Shown here in pieces: positions 47,508-60,532 of a stretch of DNA of 64,000 bases (within the stretch, counting starts at the first letter, position 1; the number at the start of each line of letters is the position of its first letter). The notes beneath the pieces are model-generated. The model saw only the letters and a list, made by a program, of their open reading frames with translations. It had not been told where the DNA came from and searched no databases. The position numbers and the translations under genes are program-made. The stretch is from Gentiana macrophylla (Eukaryota > Streptophyta > Magnoliopsida > Gentianales > Gentianaceae), in NCBI GenBank assembly GCA_026214975.1, contig CM047808.1, positions 51,500,321 to 51,564,320 of the forward strand, in the 5' to 3' direction.

Positions 47508-47706
47508 CACGTGTCAAGATCTCAGTCATTCCAAATTTAATCATGGTTGCTACAGTATGTGTTCTGACAGTTTCTACCCACCACTCTCTGCTATATATAC
47601 AGACATATGCACAGATAATACTTACAAATTTTCAGATTGATTTTCTCTGGATACATACCGTGTGAACACAAATTTGAAAGCTATCTTCTACATCTTATTC
47701 TTCAAA
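47508..47706 (+). promoter_or_regulatory. promoter-like leader of the third ORF
   Basis: G-box CACGTG at 47508-47513, TATA box TATATATA at 47592-47599 and an A/T-rich leader of about 100 bp lead to ATGGCG at 47707. Spacing fits a plant Pol II promoter. There is no such signal before the other reading frames inside the element. It suggests the third ORF is expressed from its own transcript and not as part of the polyprotein. Sequence evidence only. Confidence 0.45.
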
Positions 47707-48505
47707 ATGGCGAGAAGGATGATGATGTTCATATCGAACAAGGCAAAGTGTGAGAGGCTTTGTTGTTTATGCTAACAAAACTGAATTAGCTATCAATATT
47801 GGTCGTAGAATTAGAAGGTTTGAAGGATTCTCAATATCAGATTGGAAAGAATATCTTACACAAATGTTGTTAGCTTCTGGAGAAACATTGTGATAAGAGA
47901 TAACAGAGAGGCATTTACTACAATAGTGAATGGCCAGGAGATTGAAGTTTCCTCAAACCTGCTGAGGGAAGCTTTTAGTTTTAGACCTACAAACAATGCT
48001 CCAACTAACCCTGAGGAAATGGGGCTGTCAAGATTGGATTTCGTTGATGTAATAAAGAAAAATGATCTTTGTCACAAATCACCTGGGAATCAATGTGAAA
48101 CACATTGGGATGGAATACAATCTGCTGAGCAAAATTATAGCAAAGAACATCTTGGGATTGAGTGGAAGCCTTGACACATTGTCTGGACCCAAGATTGATC
48201 TACTGATATTCATATGTATAAGCATGAAGTTTGATTGGGCTAGATTCTTTGTCCAATACATGAAAAAAGTGATAACTAATGAAAGAGAAGGGACAAGGAA
48301 ATCCACGGCCTTACCTTTGGGTTTGATGATTCAGGCCCTGCTGAATCATTTGCGTATTGCTGACGTTGCACCAGAGAAGATAAACAACTCCAGATACAAG
48401 AAGGAGATTGGCTATCTCATCCCTGGTTTGGATGATGATGAAGATGTGGATGATGAAGCCACAGAAAGTGATAATGATGGAGATGATGGTGCTGGTAGTG
48501 AGTAG
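47707..48505 (+). pseudogene. third ORF of the copia element, N-terminal domain (broken)
   Basis: ATG at 47707 opens MARRMMMF. A +1 change at about 47750 leads to RGFVVYANKTELAINIGRR and FEGFSISDWKEYLTQM; after another shift comes WRNIVIRDNREAFTTIVNGQ with SSNLLREAF, then SGPKIDLLIFICISMKFDWA and the STALPLGLMIQALLNHLRIA helix, ending in an acidic run (DDDEDVDDEATESDNDGDD) and TAG at 48503-48505. The order (VNG...LREAF, a NWARFF-like motif, LPLGLMIQ) resembles the 'putative plant transposon protein' domain of many plant elements, not a viral envelope protein. Its place behind pol is where Sireviruses may carry an extra ORF. Confidence 0.65.
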
Positions 48506-49260
48506 GTTAAGAAAGTATTAAACCTGCTGCACCCAAGAAAGTTGCCGTGAAAAGGAAGGCTGCTGACACCAGAAAAATCATAGAAATGTTGCAGCCTAGG
48601 AAAACAAAGGAAGCGAGGCAAGTAGAAGGATGTTGAATCTACTGAGGGTCCAGTTGAAGTTGAAGTTATTGACCTTACTGAAATTACAAGAAAGAAGAAA
48701 GCTGCTGAAGTTGAATCAGAGCAACTTCCCAAGAGGATGAAAGAAATAGCAACGAAAAAGAAACATGGTAAAGGAAAACAGTTGAGGATTATGGAGGCTC
48801 AAATGGAAGAAGAAGAAGAGGCTATTGAAGCTGAGCCTTTGAAAATTGTTAGACCTACTGAAACTGGAGAGGTCATTATTGAACAACATACTGGTGAAGT
48901 TATATAATCCTCCACTTCAAAGGCTGCTGAGCCTACTGAAGTTACAAAAGTTGTTGTTGAGAAACTTATTGAAGAACCACAGCAGAACACTGAGTCTGCA
49001 CCTGCTGTGGATATTGATATAACTGTACAAGACCCTGCAAATTATGCAATAGTTCAGGGGAAAGAGCAGTCTGTTGCTAACCCTGCTGATGAGCATGTAA
49101 GTCAGGGGAACCCAGTGTTGAGCAGATGGAGGTGGTAGGTACAAATGTACAACCAGAAGAACCTACTGACCTAGAAGCATCTATTTAAGAAACTCTGAAT
49201 CTACTTGTTGAGACCTTTGGAGGTCAACAAAGTGGACAAATAGCTCCCAGAAAGCCAACC
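48506..49260 (+). pseudogene. third ORF, charged Pro-Thr-Glu-rich linker (broken)
   Basis: Several frames cover it. 48631-48907 is open, alternating basic clusters (TRKKKAAEVE, LPKRMKEIATKKK) and acidic ones (EEEEEAIEAEP); the basic clusters resemble nuclear localisation signals. PTE or STE recurs. A stop at 48905-48907 is followed in phase by KAAEPTEVTKVVVEKLIEEP and further open sequence to about 49138. No domain is recognised; low complexity suggests a disordered linker. Confidence 0.5.
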
Positions 49261-50073
49261 ATGCCCTTTGAAAGGAAAGAAAAGAAAAGGAAGGAAGGGT
49301 ACGTTGATCCTAAACTCCTGCTGGTTGCCAACTACTTTCAATGGAAGTTTGGATATTACAAGAAACAAAAATCAGCAGCTAAGCCTATGACATACTTTGA
49401 GGAGTGGGCTTTTGAAAGGTTAGGAGTGGAGAATTTTCTTGATTTGGTTGATACTTCTTTGCTGGAAATTAGACTGGTGGAACTCATTGATGAACAAAAG
49501 AAGGAAGAAGGTGTCAAATTCAAGGATCCTAGAGATGGATCAGATAGTGATGATTCATCATCATCTGACTCTAATGATGGTCATCCCCCACATCACGAAG
49601 AAGCCAGTGGGACTGCTATGTTAAATGAACCAAGAATTGAACAATCCTCTGATGCTAGCAAGTCTGCTAAGGACCAGCAGACTGGCCAAATGGATGAGGA
49701 TTTGGAAGATTTAACCATAGATGGTCTACAACCATTAATAAATAATAGGATAAATCTTGGAGCCAACAGGCTGGTTGGTATATCAGATACTTTCTTTGTT
49801 GTAGAATCTGCTGAACATACTGATGATCAGCAGACTGTAGATTTGGATGAGGAGAAGGTTACTGATCACAGTGAGCCACGATATCGCTTCCGAGGATTCA
49901 CTCAAGATCAAGAATGGATTGATACTCATGACACTCTATTCAAAATCGCTAATACTCTACGAAAGATTGCTAATGTTGGAGGGTTTCAAAAAGAAAATAT
50001 GGTGAATTCCTGCAATTCTTGTACAGAGAGTGTTGATCATCGAGGAACAAACGGTGGTAGCACGAGAGATTAG
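49261..50073 (+). pseudogene. third ORF, central segment (270 open codons)
   Basis: The longest undamaged part of the third ORF. It starts with a basic stretch (MPFERKEKKRKEGYVD), then an ordered, aromatic region (ANYFQWKFGYYKKQK, YFEEWAFERLGVENFLDLVD), a long acidic and Ser-rich disordered part (SDSDDSSSSDSNDG), and a second ordered part (YRFRGFTQDQEWIDTHDTLF). The first Met is probably internal, since related sequence is open upstream. No family recognised. TAG at 50071-50073 lies three bases before the next open frame, so a small lesion separates it from the minisatellite segment. Confidence 0.55.
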
Positions 50074-50106
50074 ACATGGTGATGGGATTTGAGGATCACC
50101 ATTACT

Positions 50107-50361
50107 TGTTGAGGAGGTTCAGTCGCCGAGGATCGACAAAGACTGAACAAAGGTTGGAACAGTGGTACAGCCGCCGAGGATCGAAAGACACTGAACAAAG
50201 GTTGGAACAGGTGGTACAGGCTGCTGAGGACCAAACAGCACCTGAACAAAGGTTGGAACATGTGGTACAGGTTGCTGAGGACCAAACATCACCTGAACAA
50301 TGGTTGGAACAGGTGGTACAGGTTGCTGAGGATCAAACAGCACCTGGACAAAGGTTGGAAC
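50107..50361 (+). repeat. 51-bp coding minisatellite (17-residue repeat)
   Basis: Four to five units of 51 bp, each with GAACAAAGGTTGGAACA and GTGGTACAGG followed by (C/T)TGCTGAGGA. As 51 is a multiple of three, all units read in one frame as EQRLEQVVQAAEDQTAP-like repeats, Glu/Gln-rich and helix-prone. The first two units are more diverged, with GCCGCCGAGGATCG where later ones have GCTGCTGAGGACC. Confidence 0.92.
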
Positions 50362-51536
50362 TAACTATGGGTTTGGAGGACACCCCTGCTGTTATTGAAG
50401 AACAGACTGTTGTAATAGAGCTTACTGGAGGAAAGGTCACTAAAGGGAAAGATAGTCAGCAGGCTGTTGTTATTGATGAGGATGAACAGCTGTTGGACTA
50501 TATGAGGAGTTTCAAGTGCCTAAGGAAGAACCTATACATGATGAACCACAGCAGGCATTTGGACCACTCTTTGAGGAACCTGCCCTAGATCCAATCCTGA
50601 TTGAAGAAGGACCTGCCCCTGCTGGAAGGGACATGAGTAGAGCCATGGTTGTCAGTAGACAGAGGGCACAATACAGTGTTGAAGAGCCTACTGATGAAAC
50701 TGCTGGACATATGGCTGAAGGAATGGCTAGTGGGGTACCAACACAGGTGATGGATGAGTTGAGGGCTGTCAGAAATGACATCACAAGATTAAGGACTCAA
50801 CTTGACAGACAAGAGCAAAGATTTGAAGATTTGCTAAACTTGGTGGAAAATAGAGGAAGAACTACTGAAACTGTTGCTTCCAATATTACCTCCACTCAAT
50901 ATGCTCTTGATGATCTTGCCCAAGATGTAAAGGGAATTAAATAGGGAAATACACTGAAGGATAAATTCCTGAAAGATCAGTTTACATCCATCCACTAGAA
51001 ACTTGATAAACTTGTTGAGGCACCAAAGCCTACTGTGGCTGAACCTGCTGGAACATCTCACCCTGCTGGATTGGTTCCTAAGCTTACTGAGAGGATCAAT
51101 CTACTGGAGCAAACAATGAAAGGAAGGATCACTGCAGTTGACACTAGAACTGAAATCATGGAAGGTCAACTAAATAAACTAGTGATCACACATGAGAGTG
51201 TTCATAGCCTCTTCATCCCGCTTTGTTGATGATGTTAATAAGGGGAAGAGAGCCAAACAATTTGTAGCAAAAGAGGGTCGCTGTAATTTTTGCACAAAAG
51301 AGATGGGAGATCGACACCAATGCAGACAGAGAAGAACACACTGCAGTGGATTTCCACTTATCGATGATCTTTTCAAAGAATACAAGAAGCTTTACTATAA
51401 CAAGAGAAGATCTTACCATGACAAAGGGTTTCCATGAGGGACTAAATTCCTTTTTAGGACTTAAGTTTTGGGAAGCAAGAGTTAAAGCCTTGAGATCTTC
51501 ACATAGAGGTGGAAGAGGTGGAAGAGGTGGTGGAAG
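50362..51536 (+). pseudogene. third ORF, coiled-coil and zinc-like C-terminal region (broken)
   Basis: After the minisatellite comes an acidic stretch, then 50516-50944 with a clear coiled coil (MDELRAVRNDITRLRTQLDR, QEQRFEDLLNLVENRG). A TAG at 50942-50944 is followed in phase by more heptads (LTERINLLEQTMKGRI). Then KGKRAKQFVAKEGRCNFCTK with CNFCTKEMGDRHQC, a possible small zinc site, and a Gly-Arg stretch (HRGGRGGRGGGS) cut at 51536 by the LARD-A insertion. Trimeric or dimeric assembly through the coiled coil is likely; the role is unknown. Confidence 0.55.
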
Positions 51537-53264
51537 TGAAGGATGCAGGTTCTTAGATCTAACCAAAATTAGATCTATATAAAATGGACGGATCACGATT
51601 TACATATCATAAAACATAGTTAAAAGACTTAAAAACTACAAGGGGGTTAAGATCATGTTACCAATATAGGGAAGAGAAGCCTTGATCTTCCGATGTGTTC
51701 TCCAAACGGCGGTTGGTGGACACCCTTCTTGATACACGAGCCTCCTTGATATGCAACAAGAAAAATCCCGAAGATTTTTCCAACTCGAACCCCCAGAATA
51801 GAGGCCAAATTTTTCGGCCAATTTCTCTCGGTGAATAGTGACGTGAATAGTACCTTGCCATTAGACTTGGGAGAACTCTCTTTATATGGAGAGTAATTAA
51901 TGTCCTCCAAGGATTAAATAATTAAGTGATAATTCTCACATTAATCCTTTTCCAAATAAAATATAAATAAAATGATTATCCCAAACAAATTAAGATAAAT
52001 CATTTTATTATCTATTATTCCATGAATTATCATTTAACAAATAAAAGATAAATCACATGTTAAATAATTATCCAAGAAAACTAATTTCTCTCTAATTATT
52101 AGGACATTAATGGCGCCACATATTGGGTCAAAAAGCCCACATAAAATGTCTTTATGTGTATTATATTATTTAGCCCAACTAAATAATATCCATGCATATC
52201 AATTAATTAGCCCACCAATTAATTATCAATGAGGCCCAAATAACAAGATTATTAGTCCGAATTACGAAGCCACACCGGGACCAAGGACCTATAAACAAAG
52301 AGCTCCAATAATTAATTATTCATCGAATGTAATAAGTACATTAATTATTAATTCCGGGATTACGCCACCATAAACCCGAAACTGAACTCTACCGATCATA
52401 GATGTATACTTATACTCAACCCATAGAGTGAATAAGCGTCCATTGATATAATCACTACATATGGATTAACCCTCCATAGAATGTCCATTCTCAGTAGGAA
52501 GTCTCCGTGAACCAGACTCGGAATATCTTATCCTTATTTACCATCAACCCCCTAGTGATCAATTAGTTCACATATCTGACTAGTAGCTAATTAGTCAAAT
52601 GTGAACTCGGCCGATCGATCACTTTCTTAAGGCTAACAAATAAGGGGACCTGTCTTCTACTTTCCCGCAGAAGGAATGGATTCCATGTCCGTGAAAATCG
52701 TAACTACTCACTCATCCGGAGATAGTGCCAATGAGAAGTGGCTTGGAACACATTATTTAAGTGAACCGTAATTAACACATCAAACACTACCCGGGACAAG
52801 CAGCACTCTCGTGATCACCTCAGATTAAGGTTGATCCATATATGATCATCTAATGATTTAATAAGATTCCTCGATTACGGAATTATACCGAGAAATTCAG
52901 ATTAAATCGGTCCAAATTCTATATGAATGCCATCATATATAAATGCCCCACGTAGTATTCCCTCTACCGACAGTCCGGATAAGACTATCACACCCTAAGG
53001 TGTTTCGGGCGCATTATTGGTGTTTTAATCAAGAGACCCTAAACTCGATTAAGTTCACCACGGACTAACAGATTTAAGTATATCACCACTAACTCAATCC
53101 TCACGTGTTATCCATACACCGAGTTAAGTGGTTACATCTGATATACTTAGGGTTTGTGTGATGTATTACTTTACAAGCACAAAGCAAGTAATAAGGTGAG
53201 ATAAATTCTGTCATTCCTTATTAAAAACAATTACACAAATTGTCTTTCGGCACTACACCTAACA
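51537..53264 (-). repeat. LARD-A copy 3 LTR, left (3' LTR in element orientation)
   Basis: 1728 bp, TGAAGGATGCAGG...CACCTAACA. The TATA box is weakened (complement TTTATATG at 51881-51888). Confidence 0.93.
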
Positions 53265-56200
53265 ATCTCCCACTTGCACTTAAAATGACAAGTAACGCAT
53301 TGTTTTTAGAGCACACCCTTTCTCATCTTATTCACAACACTCTCACTTTCTTTCTAAAAAAAAGCGAGATGAGATATATCCATCAATGCCGCACCCTCCA
53401 AGCACTCGGCTTGGTACACTCGATTAGTTAGGTTGTCGACTCGAGACGATCTTTAGGATTGAAACGTTGCGGTCCTTCCAATCGGGTGGTACTCTCAATC
53501 AATATGCTTTTGACCTCTAAGTGATTGAGAAAATCCTTCTAAGCTATCTCTTTCTGTTTTCACAATAAAGTGATATCGGCTTATCGACTTGGAATTACTC
53601 CCGGACCAAAGAAGGAAATTCTAAGCACTATGAGTAAACACCGAGCCCGAGATCAACTTAATGATCCTCCTTAATCAACACAAGTCGTAATCGGTGTAGT
53701 CAACCATATTTAAGTTTGCACCTAAATATACAAGCATATACTTCCTCGTTCTCTAAAGATACTTGAGGACGACTAAAACCGCTTATTCATGCTCGAATCG
53801 AGATTCGACTACTATTGACTTGTGATAACCTCGACTTGCCGTTATCCCGCAGAGACTCCATCCCATTTTCTCCTTATCCGAAGATTTTGAGAATCATTCC
53901 CGAGAGTTTGGGTAGGACCACTCGATGAATGTTGCATACATATATGCATGATCATCTTATTCACTAAGATAGGTGGGATAGCCAAAGACTCATTCTCGTG
54001 AATTTGACCGAATCAAGTTCTTAGAATGTAGTCCAATTCTCTCATCCAGAGAATCTTGGCGTGTCGCTCGACTTGAGATAGCACACCCATGTTGTTTCCA
54101 ACTGTCTTGGTGTTATCATTCATGAACACTAATACTACTACTACATTACCAATATTGATATCCAGTCTACGAAAAACTTATCAATATTTTGGTCAAGTCC
54201 ACATATTTTAAAACATGTGACTTTTAAATGACCGAGAGGTTCTCTTAAATCCACAAAGGATATAAGCCATGGCAGGCCTCCTACCAAAGGTTCTTTCTGA
54301 ATGAATTAAAATATCGTTAGTTTCGCAAAAAAAGGTCTTAGGGAATCACCCCTATCTTCTGCTTTGTAACGAATCCGTTATTCATTCTTAGCTAAAACCC
54401 TTCTGTTCTGAATGAATTCAGATTCCGTTGTTCGGCAAGAAAGTCTCAGGGAATCACCCCTATTTTCTTCTTTCCAACGAAATCTTGCAAGACTGAGTGG
54501 TGAGAGAGTTCAAGGTCTGGTTAACTCTCTACTTGTCAGGGAATCACCCCTATACCACTTAGCTTTGTGCTGAAAGTTTAAACTTTCCTATTCTTTCGAC
54601 TTTTTTTTCCGTGTAGATCCAATTGCTCCCACTGGGCCTGAGACACTCAGGTGGTTCTACAAGAGGTCAATGTAATCTGGAGTACCAAAACTCCATTCAC
54701 AGGTTAAGGTTTTCAAACCAACCTCTATAATCGTAATCCTATACACCACCACCAAGAGCCATAGGTTATCAATCACCCCAGCAGATTATAAAGTCCACAT
54801 AATCACAATGGGTCAACGGTTAAACCATAATCCCACTGTGTCTTGGGTGGATTGACATTCTGATCTAGTAGTATTTATCAGTGTAATCACCAACAACTAA
54901 TGTTGGACGTGGTCCGATTAAATCGATAGTAACTACCTTTGGGTAACCAGACTCAAGGTTTAAGGTCGTTTCTTATAGATTCTATCGTAAGGCTTGTGTG
55001 AGTTCAACCGTCACTTTTGATCTCAAGAATCTTATAATCAACCTTCACTGCCTCATTAAGATATTTCACTAACAAATACAATCTGAACGTATGCGCAAAA
55101 TCCCCAATCCTACCTTCAAGCATTAAATGCTAAATGCCTACATTTACGGATGTGGTGTGAATCGAATTCATTCCTTATCCATAAACTCACTAGCATCTTC
55201 TAGGTAGACTTCTCGGTTTACATAATAATGTTAACCGTTATTTTGCAACTAATTATCTTAATCGAGTTTAGCGTTGTATTGTAGCATATCAATAACTATA
55301 TAGGGCAAGTCATGGTTTCGCCTCAAGTGAGAAATATTCCACTAGGAGGCGGGCCGAGCATCACCCCAAGACTATGCGATAGCCTATTTTCGAGCATGGA
55401 ATACTCTATTTTCTCGCTAAAATCGAGACACCTCCTCGTATTCTTTCGATAAACCAACCAAAGTGTTTTGAGTAGTTATCAGATTGTAATGTCACCACTC
55501 AAAATCTCCCACTAGCTTGTATCTCTCACTAGACCTCGAAGGTCATGGTGAACAAGTTTATGTTACCCTTCAAATCTATTACCCTTTCCCGATTGAAAGG
55601 AAACTTAGTCATTGTTCCTTTGAGACAGTGTTCCCAGATCGGGAAATAGGAATCACCCTTAGCCATCGTTAGGTCTTATCTCTAGGATATATGCACTAAT
55701 TAATAGATTATGAAGAATCGCTTATCTTAATACGGAAACCATTTGCTTATAATAGTTTTAGATGTGGTACACATACTTATTCAAATTGTTCTAAGTGGTT
55801 CGACTTTATCAAACAAAAGTCCGAGTCTCGGATTCGCATTACAAATGTCATATTCACTTTCTATGAGGCAACAATATATCGAGTTGAAAGTGAATCCATT
55901 TGTTCCAACGAATCTAAAAACAAAAATAAATTTTTCTCGTGATATTCAAGGATAGAATCCAAATTCATTTTCTTATATCACTCCCACTATTCTAGTGAAA
56001 TTATCGCCCGTTGTTACTTTATTAATCATTAATGCACAAGCTTTCATTGTTCTTCCAAAGAACTAAGCCACCGAGTCAAGTTACTCGGTTAAGAAAGTCG
56101 CTAATGATTCATTGGTTAGTGATCCAAATCACTTTCCTTATCCTATACTTTCTTTAATTAATGTTTCGGTTTAGCCTCAAAACTTTAGTTAAGATGATTA

Positions 56201-58802
56201 ACACTTATAGACATTCTTTCCCATTCTTAACTTTCCTTAAAAGAAATAGTCTTGAACTAGCAGCTTGCTTGAGTAGATACTACTCGTGAACGTGGGATGT
56301 CTAGTGAAAGCATTACTCAGTGGGACTGATTTTCTAATAAATTAGAAAAACATAATATAAAAGCTCCCACTAGTTTATCGGTTCCAAATACCGCCTAACT
56401 AGCGACACTTTAATTTATGATTCTCCAATTTTTCTATCGAAAATTTCTCGTGTAGACACTACACAATTCACTAGAAGAATTTTATCGTCCCAATCATCTT
56501 TCAAACTAACTACGGTTGTCTCTCGCTCAAGACAAGTGACAAAGCAGTGACATGCCTATTCACGCCACTTAAGTTTTGAAGGCTTCAAGAGAAATATCTC
56601 TTCCTAAAAATTAATCGCATGTGAGATTAATAAATACAACGCTCTAGTTACTTACCATTTTTTTTTTTAACGGTCATTACTAGTCAATTTTACACTAGCA
56701 GATCTAGCACCTAGAGAGATATATATATAACAGCTTGTAAATAAAATTGATAGAAAATAAATCCAAATCATACACTACTAAAATTTTAGGAACATAAACT
56801 AAGTACTTATAGTCTATCCTACTGCTCCAAGGATTTAATCTAATGCCTCAAAGCCGCTTAGGGTAGGTCAAAGAGGTTTCGATTAATATTGAAGATCGAT
56901 TGAGAATCGAACATCTCATTTGTGATCGTCAATCACCTTTCCTTTTTCAGCCAAGGTACTACCAAAAATACCCTTTATGAGTGTGACCTCATCTGCCTCG
57001 CATTTTTAGGTAGACCCCGAGTGTGCCGCCTAGTGGTCGGTCGCTGACCGACGAGTACCCAAAATCCTATCCTTTCGGAGACCAAGCCTTGAATTTTGAT
57101 AGCGGTGAAGGCCTTCCAGGGAGGCCGGTCCCAGGCCGGCACGAGGCGCCACCATTCTCTCACGCTGTTTGTGTCAACAAGAGGCCGTGGGGTCGGCCGT
57201 CGCCTCTCCCCTCCCACTCAATATTTTGAAAAAGTGGTGGGTTTATCGATCACGTTTTTGGACTTGATGTTACATTAAGGAACAATAAATCATAGGCCCG
57301 AATGTTGTCGGTTAAGTGGGCTAGCCCACCCGACCTATTCGTTAGAACATATGTGGCCGCCGGACGGATCAAGGCTGGGGAGCTCCGTTAAGCCGTAGTG
57401 GCTCTTCGGATGACTCACCTTGCGAGATCCCCGTGCAAACGCCACACGTGGAGGGTGAAGTCGATCGAGCCGTAGCTACCGTTGACCACCCAACCGTGGT
57501 TAAACCACTTTCGAACCTGTTTGCCCGTGATTATCCAATCCTTAAACATCAAACTTTCACGAGACACTACGGAACAAAAACGTAATCTCGCTTAGGTAAG
57601 GTGGAATTCACCAAGAATCCAACACCTTAACCACGAGGTTTCGGATTTTACTCCTTATGCTTTCGCAGAGTGGGATTCACCGAGAATCCATCACCCAACC
57701 TCAACGATTGAAAAAACCCGTGTTCCTCGGTTTTTACCCTAATTAGTTTCTAATCAATATCAAACAATTAATTAAAACTAATCGTGTGTTTTATACATGC
57801 CTAACTAATTCCTCGAATTAATTTCTACATGTATGCATATGGAGTGGAATTCATGATATGATGCATGTCATGGCAATTTTCCGGTTCTACACATACAATC
57901 TAAACATGTATTCTAGTGCGGAAAATAAACACCGTAGATGGACCGTTGACACCCCCCAGAATTAATCTATTCGAAAATAAAATAAAACCCTAATCTGCAG
58001 CTGTTTAGAATCTTCGACGATTGGCATATCAAACGACCTCGGATCGGGACGAAACTTTCCAGATCTGATCTTCATTCTTTGGACTTCAAGATGGACGGTT
58101 GGATCGGAGCTTTGACCTGTCAATCTTCTCCAGTGAGTCGCCCAACTTGCTGCTGAATCTGACTTTTACAGCAGCGCATAATTTACTTCCCGATGCCGAT
58201 CGGGGATCAAGATGAATCCCGATCGTCCTGAAAATTTTATCTCACGTCCAAAACTCCATGATTATCGATCTGACCGGTTCGATTTACGTTTCAACGGTCC
58301 AAACTCTCCCAGAAAATCGAGGAAGTCACAGTTAGGGTTTCTGTGAATCCTGCGTTTTTCTGTTACAGCAACTTCTTCTCATCAACGAACGGACATCCAA
58401 ACGGACTCTGATTGACGCCAAATTTTGTGGGATTGTTCATCAACTTCCAATCTTGATTCTGACCGGAGGGATCTTCGTTTTAACGGTTTAAACAACGGAA
58501 AAAACGAAAACACTATACAGCTACTAAACAGATCTATTTACAGGAAATTAATCTTGCAATAATAAACAAATTACATAATTTCCTATACCCATATGAACGA
58601 ATTTTCATCGTTTATATGAGTTTACAATAGATCTAACGGGAAAACGGTGCCAACCCCAATCCATCTCTTCAACCATAACAATTTAAAAAATTATTAATGC
58701 ATAATAATAAGTAAAATATCACCTACATGCAATTCCACTCCTTTAAATCGTTTAACTACGATTATGATTATATAAATCGTGGAACCTGGCTCCGATACCA
58801 CA
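53265..58802 (-). other. LARD-A copy 3 non-coding internal region
   Basis: About 5.5 kb from the polypurine tract complement (ATCTCCCACTTGC, 53265-53277) to the primer site complement (58788-58800). It runs antiparallel to LARD-A copy 1, e.g. GGAATCACCCCT at 54342, 54450 and 54541, and GGAATCACCCT at 55649, answer to AGGGGTGATTCC there. No frame over about 80 codons looks coding. Confidence 0.85.
58788..58800 (-). other. LARD-A copy 3 primer binding site (complement)
   Basis: GGCTCCGATACCA, complement of TGGTATCGGAGCC, two bases before the right LTR. Confidence 0.88.
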
Positions 58803-60527
58803 TGCAGGATGCAGGTTCTTAGATCTAACCAAAATTAGATCTATGCGCAGCGGACGGATCACGATTTACATATCATAAAACATAGTTAAAAGACTTAAAA
58901 ACTACAAGGGGGTTAAGATCATGTTACCAATATAGGGAAGAGAAGCCTTGATCTTCCGATGTGTTCTCCAAACGGCGGTTGGTGGACACCCTTCTTGATA
59001 CACGAGCCTCCTTGATATGCAAACTTAAAAATCCCAAGATTTTTCCAACTCAACCCTAAGAATAGAGGCCAAATTTTTCGGCCAATTTCTCTCGTGAATA
59101 GTGACGTGAATAGTACATTGCCATTAGACTTGGGAGAACTCTCTTTATATAGGAGAGTAATTAATGTCCTCCAATGATTAAATAATTAAGTGATAATTCT
59201 CACATTAATCATTTTCCAAATAAAAGATAAATAAAATGATTATCCCAAACAAATTAAGATAAATCATATTATTATCTATTATTCCATGAATTATCATTTA
59301 ACAAATAAAAGATAAATCACATGTTAAATAATTATCCAAGAAAACTAATTTCTCTCTAATTATTAGGACATTAATGGCGCCACATATTGGGTCAAAAAAG
59401 CCCACATAAAATGTCTTTTATGTGTATTATATTATTTAGCCCAACTAAATAATATCCATGCATATCAATTAATTAGCCCAGCCAATTAATTATCACTGAG
59501 GCCCAAATAACAAGATTATTAGTCCGAATTACAGAAGCCACACCGGGGACCAAGGACCTATAACCAGTAGCTCCAATAATTAATTATTCATCGAATGTAA
59601 TAAGTACATTAATTATTAATTCCGGGATTACGCCACCATAAACCCAAATCGAACTCTACCGATCATAGATGTATACTTATACTCAACCCATAGAGTGAAT
59701 AAGCGCCCATTGATATAATCACTACATATGGATTAACCCTCAATAGAATGTCCATTCTCTCAGTAGGAAGTCTCCGTGAACTGCACTCGAATATCTTATC
59801 CTTATTTACCATCAACCCCTAGTGATCAATTAGTTCACATATCCGACTAGTAGCTAATTAGTCAAATGTGAACTCGGCCGATCGATCACTTTCTTAAGGC
59901 TAACAAATAAGGATGCCTCTCTACTTCCCGAGGAAGGAATGGATTCCATGTCTGTGGAAAATCGTAACTACTCACTCATCCTGAGATAGTGCCAATGAGA
60001 AGTGGCTTGGAACACATTATTTAAGTGAACCCAGAATTCAACACATCAAACACTACCCGGGACAAGCAAAGACTCGTGATCACCTCAGATTAAGGTTGAT
60101 CCATATATGATCATCTAATGATTTAATAAGATTCCTCGATTACGGAATTATACCGAGAAATTCAGATTAAATCGGTCCAAATCTATATGAATGCCATCAT
60201 ATATAAATGCCCCACGTGAAGTACCTCTACCGATCCGGATAAGACTATCACACCCTAAGGTGTTCTGGGCGCATTATTGGTGTTTTAATCAAGAGACCCT
60301 AAACTCTGATTAAGTTCACCACGGACTAACAGTTTAAGTATATCACCACTAACTCAATCCTCACGTGTTATCCATACACTGAGTTAAGTGGTTACATACA
60401 GATATACTTAGGGTTTGCAGCAGTGTATTACTTTACAAGCACAAAGCAAGTAATAAGGTGAGATAAATTCTGTCATTCCTTATTAAAAACAATTACACAA
60501 ATTGTCTTTCGGGCACTACACCTAACA
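58803..60527 (-). repeat. LARD-A copy 3 LTR, right (5' LTR in element orientation)
   Basis: 1725 bp, TGCAGGATGCAGG...CACCTAACA. Intact TATA box complement (TTTATATA, 59144-59151). It differs from the left LTR mainly by short differences near CAG/CTG. Confidence 0.93.
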
Positions 60528-60532
60528 GGAAG

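Larger units (their letters stand above)
51537..60527 (-). mobile_element. LARD-A copy 3, antisense in the third ORF
   Basis: Left LTR 51537-53264, right LTR 58803-60527, perfect 5-bp duplication GGAAG (51532-51536, 60528-60532). On the minus strand it begins TGTTAGGTGTAGTGCCC, like LARD-A copy 1, and has the same primer site (complement at 58788-58800) and polypurine tract (complement at 53265-53275). LTRs are nearly alike, so it is probably the youngest LTR insertion here. With one duplication copy removed, the third ORF continues in phase. No protein is encoded. Confidence 0.93.

Noticed and set aside
50119..50343. Minus-strand frames with Pro-Val-Pro repeats
   Set aside because: Antisense shadow of the 51-bp coding minisatellite.
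51551..53264. LTR start at TGCAGGTTC (51544) with AAGGA as duplication
   Set aside because: AAGGA is not adjacent to the right LTR end. With the start at 51537 both LTRs share TGnAGGATGCAGG and GGAAG matches perfectly on both sides.
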